Below are positions 6,927 through 7,524 of a stretch of 7,524 nt of DNA, in pieces. Every line of letters starts with the position of its first letter. The first letter of the stretch is position 1. The notes beneath the pieces are model-generated. The model had not been told where the DNA came from. It saw nothing but the letters and a program-made list of their open reading frames with translations, and searched no databases. A program made the translations under genes and the position numbers. The stretch lies in contig JAJZRD010000190.1 of assembly GCA_021845945.1 (NCBI GenBank), positions 1 through 7,524 of the forward strand. The letters run 5' to 3'. The stretch comes from Chloroflexota bacterium. Its GTDB lineage: Bacteria; Chloroflexota; UBA6077.

Positions 6927-6959
6927 GGGACGCGGACCCCGGACCGGGGCCCGCGTCCC
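6927..6959. repeat. Very stable GC-rich inverted repeat between small ORF and hypothetical gene
   Basis: Arms GGGACGCGGACCCCGG (6927-6942) and CCGGGGCCCGCGTCCC (6944-6959) pair over 16 positions with a single mismatch and a one-base centre. It lies 35 nt after the 28-residue ORF stop and 76 nt before the hypothetical gene's ATG. On the minus strand GCTACAGG follows rather than a T-run, so it is not a canonical intrinsic terminator. It may stabilise the 3' end of the upstream transcript, act in Rho-dependent ending, or be a dispersed palindrome. No convincing promoter is visible in 6852-6926; GTGTATAGT near 6908-6916 has no -35 partner. Confidence 0.75.
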
Positions 6960-6993
6960 AACCGCTTGGCCAGCGCCCGACGGCAGTCTGGCC

Positions 6994-7080
6994 TTATGCC
7001 TTGCCCCACATCGAGGCGTAGACGATCCAGACAGTGAGAGCCATGTAGAACACCAACCCGAGAATCGGCACGATATCCAC
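6994..7080 (-). CDS. 28-residue single-helix membrane protein after the transporter
   Basis: A tiny ORF, MDIVPILGLVFYMALTVWIV then YASMWGKA, starting with GTG at 7080 and ending with TAA at 6994. The transporter stop codon is followed at once by GGAGG (7091-7087), six nt before the GTG, which is ideal spacing and strong support for translation. Residues 3-24 form one hydrophobic membrane helix. A short C-terminal GKA tail carries the only positive charge and Asp2 the only negative one, suggesting an out-to-in orientation with the C-terminus cytoplasmic. It resembles in size and position the one-helix small subunits encoded next to some secondary transporters (for example MetS with the NSS transporter MetP). 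I do not recognise a family. Most likely it is a partner or modulator of the transporter encoded just upstream. Confidence 0.7.
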   Translation of the reverse strand: MDIVPILGLVFYMALTVWIVYASMWGKA

Positions 7081-7091
7081 AGTGCGCCTCC

Positions 7092-7524
7092 TTAGAACTT
7101 CAGGCCGAAGTAGCCGCCCAGGTTGAAGATACCCACGTAGCCGGCCACCACGATGGTCAGAATCGTCAGTGCCCAGAGCGGGACGCTGCCCCCGTTCCGG
7201 AAGTAGCCCAGCTTGCTGCTGCCGGCCCAGTAGGCCAGCACAAGCCCCACGATCCCGAAGAAGCTAGCGTTCATCATGGAGGTGATGGTCTTCAGGAAGA
7301 TGGGATCGATCCTGGCCATCACCATGGCGCCCGCTATGACGGCGTTCAGGATGTACACGACCTTGAAGTGGATATTGTTACTCCGAACCGACTTGCCCAG
7401 GAAGTACTCGCAGGTCACGTAGGCGCCGATCATCCCGTTGCCCAGGGCCGACGAGAACGCGGCCGCCAGCACGCCCAGGCTGAAGACCGGGATGGCCCAC
7501 GCGCCCGCAACCGGCTCGATCAGG
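7092..7524 (-). CDS. C-terminal part of an Nramp-like metal ion transporter (partial)
   Basis: The last 143 residues of a polytopic membrane protein whose start lies beyond the window. The frame is open to the edge, so the internal GTG at 7472 is not the true start. At least four membrane segments are visible: about 8-35, 54-72, 78-101 and 115-135. The stretch FSLGVLAAAFSSALGNGMIG (14-33) resembles the late-helix 'GLxAAxxSSxxxN/T' segment of Nramp (COG1914) divalent metal-proton symporters. The following loop and helices (IDPIFLKTITSMMN at 72-85) have the family's order. The DPGN and MPH metal-binding motifs would lie in the missing N-terminal part, so substrate (Mn, Fe, Mg or other) cannot be judged. 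Another APC-superfold transporter remains possible. It is followed with no spare sequence by the 28-residue membrane protein. Confidence 0.6.
   Translation of the reverse strand, partial: LIEPVAGAWAIPVFSLGVLAAAFSSALGNGMIGAYVTCEYFLGKSVRSNNIHFKVVYILNAVIAGAMVMARIDPIFLKTITSMMNASFFGIVGLVLAYWAGSSKLGYFRNGGSVPLWALTILTIVVAGYVGIFNLGGYFGLKF

Noticed and set aside
7092..7472. Treating the GTG at 7472 as the start of a 126-residue membrane protein
   Set aside because: The frame continues open to the window edge with sequence that fits the same membrane helix, so the gene is simply truncated by the window.

Overview
The window is GC-rich bacterial DNA, and every gene I can support is on the minus strand. 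Read in the direction of transcription (high to low coordinates), the order is: C-terminus of an Nramp-like transporter (cut by the window edge), a 28-residue one-helix membrane protein, a 195-residue membrane-anchored unknown protein, a three-gene 2-oxoacid:ferredoxin oxidoreductase set (porD-porA-porB), then the translation and transcription operon nusA-ylxR-infB-rbfA (rbfA cut by the window edge). The short, simple NusA and IF2, the absence of rimP and of ribosomal protein genes in the nusA operon, and the palindromic and 'CCTGAGCGAGGCGAGGGATC'-type repeats would fit an anaerobic or facultative Chloroflexota-like bacterium. That placement is inference and weakly held.

Region 6852-7524: the transporter ends in TAA. 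GGAGG follows immediately, then a GTG-started small ORF missed by ordinary length cut-offs. A very stable GC hairpin (6927-6959) separates this pair from the next genes. Region 3903-6851: the 195-residue protein, then porD 36 nt further on, porA 1 nt after the porD stop, and porB overlapping the porA end by 10 nt. These four are probably one transcript. There is no gamma (porG) subunit gene in the window.

The most unusual gene is porB. It is collinear with normal OFOR beta subunits, but every position where I expect a ligand of the TPP-proximal [4Fe-4S] cluster is non-cysteine: CxxC is MPGY, the third Cys is Ser, and PCPTGW is PQPQGW. The TPP/Mg motif is GDA rather than GDG. The partner ferredoxin PorD keeps all eight cysteines. 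The complex therefore seems to have lost the first step of its electron wire, or to do a different TPP reaction.

Region 3636-3902 (267 nt, no gene) holds a 12-bp perfect inverted repeat, an extended -10 promoter for nusA, and a terminator-type hairpin with a U6 tract. The hairpin lies between the predicted start site and the nusA start codon, a layout expected for leader attenuation. Region 1-3635 is the conserved nusA-ylxR-infB-rbfA block. Its only oddity is a 144-nt infB-rbfA gap filled by a 28-bp perfect palindrome and an adjoining repeat-like segment. I see no tRNA, rRNA, CRISPR, transposase or phage gene.
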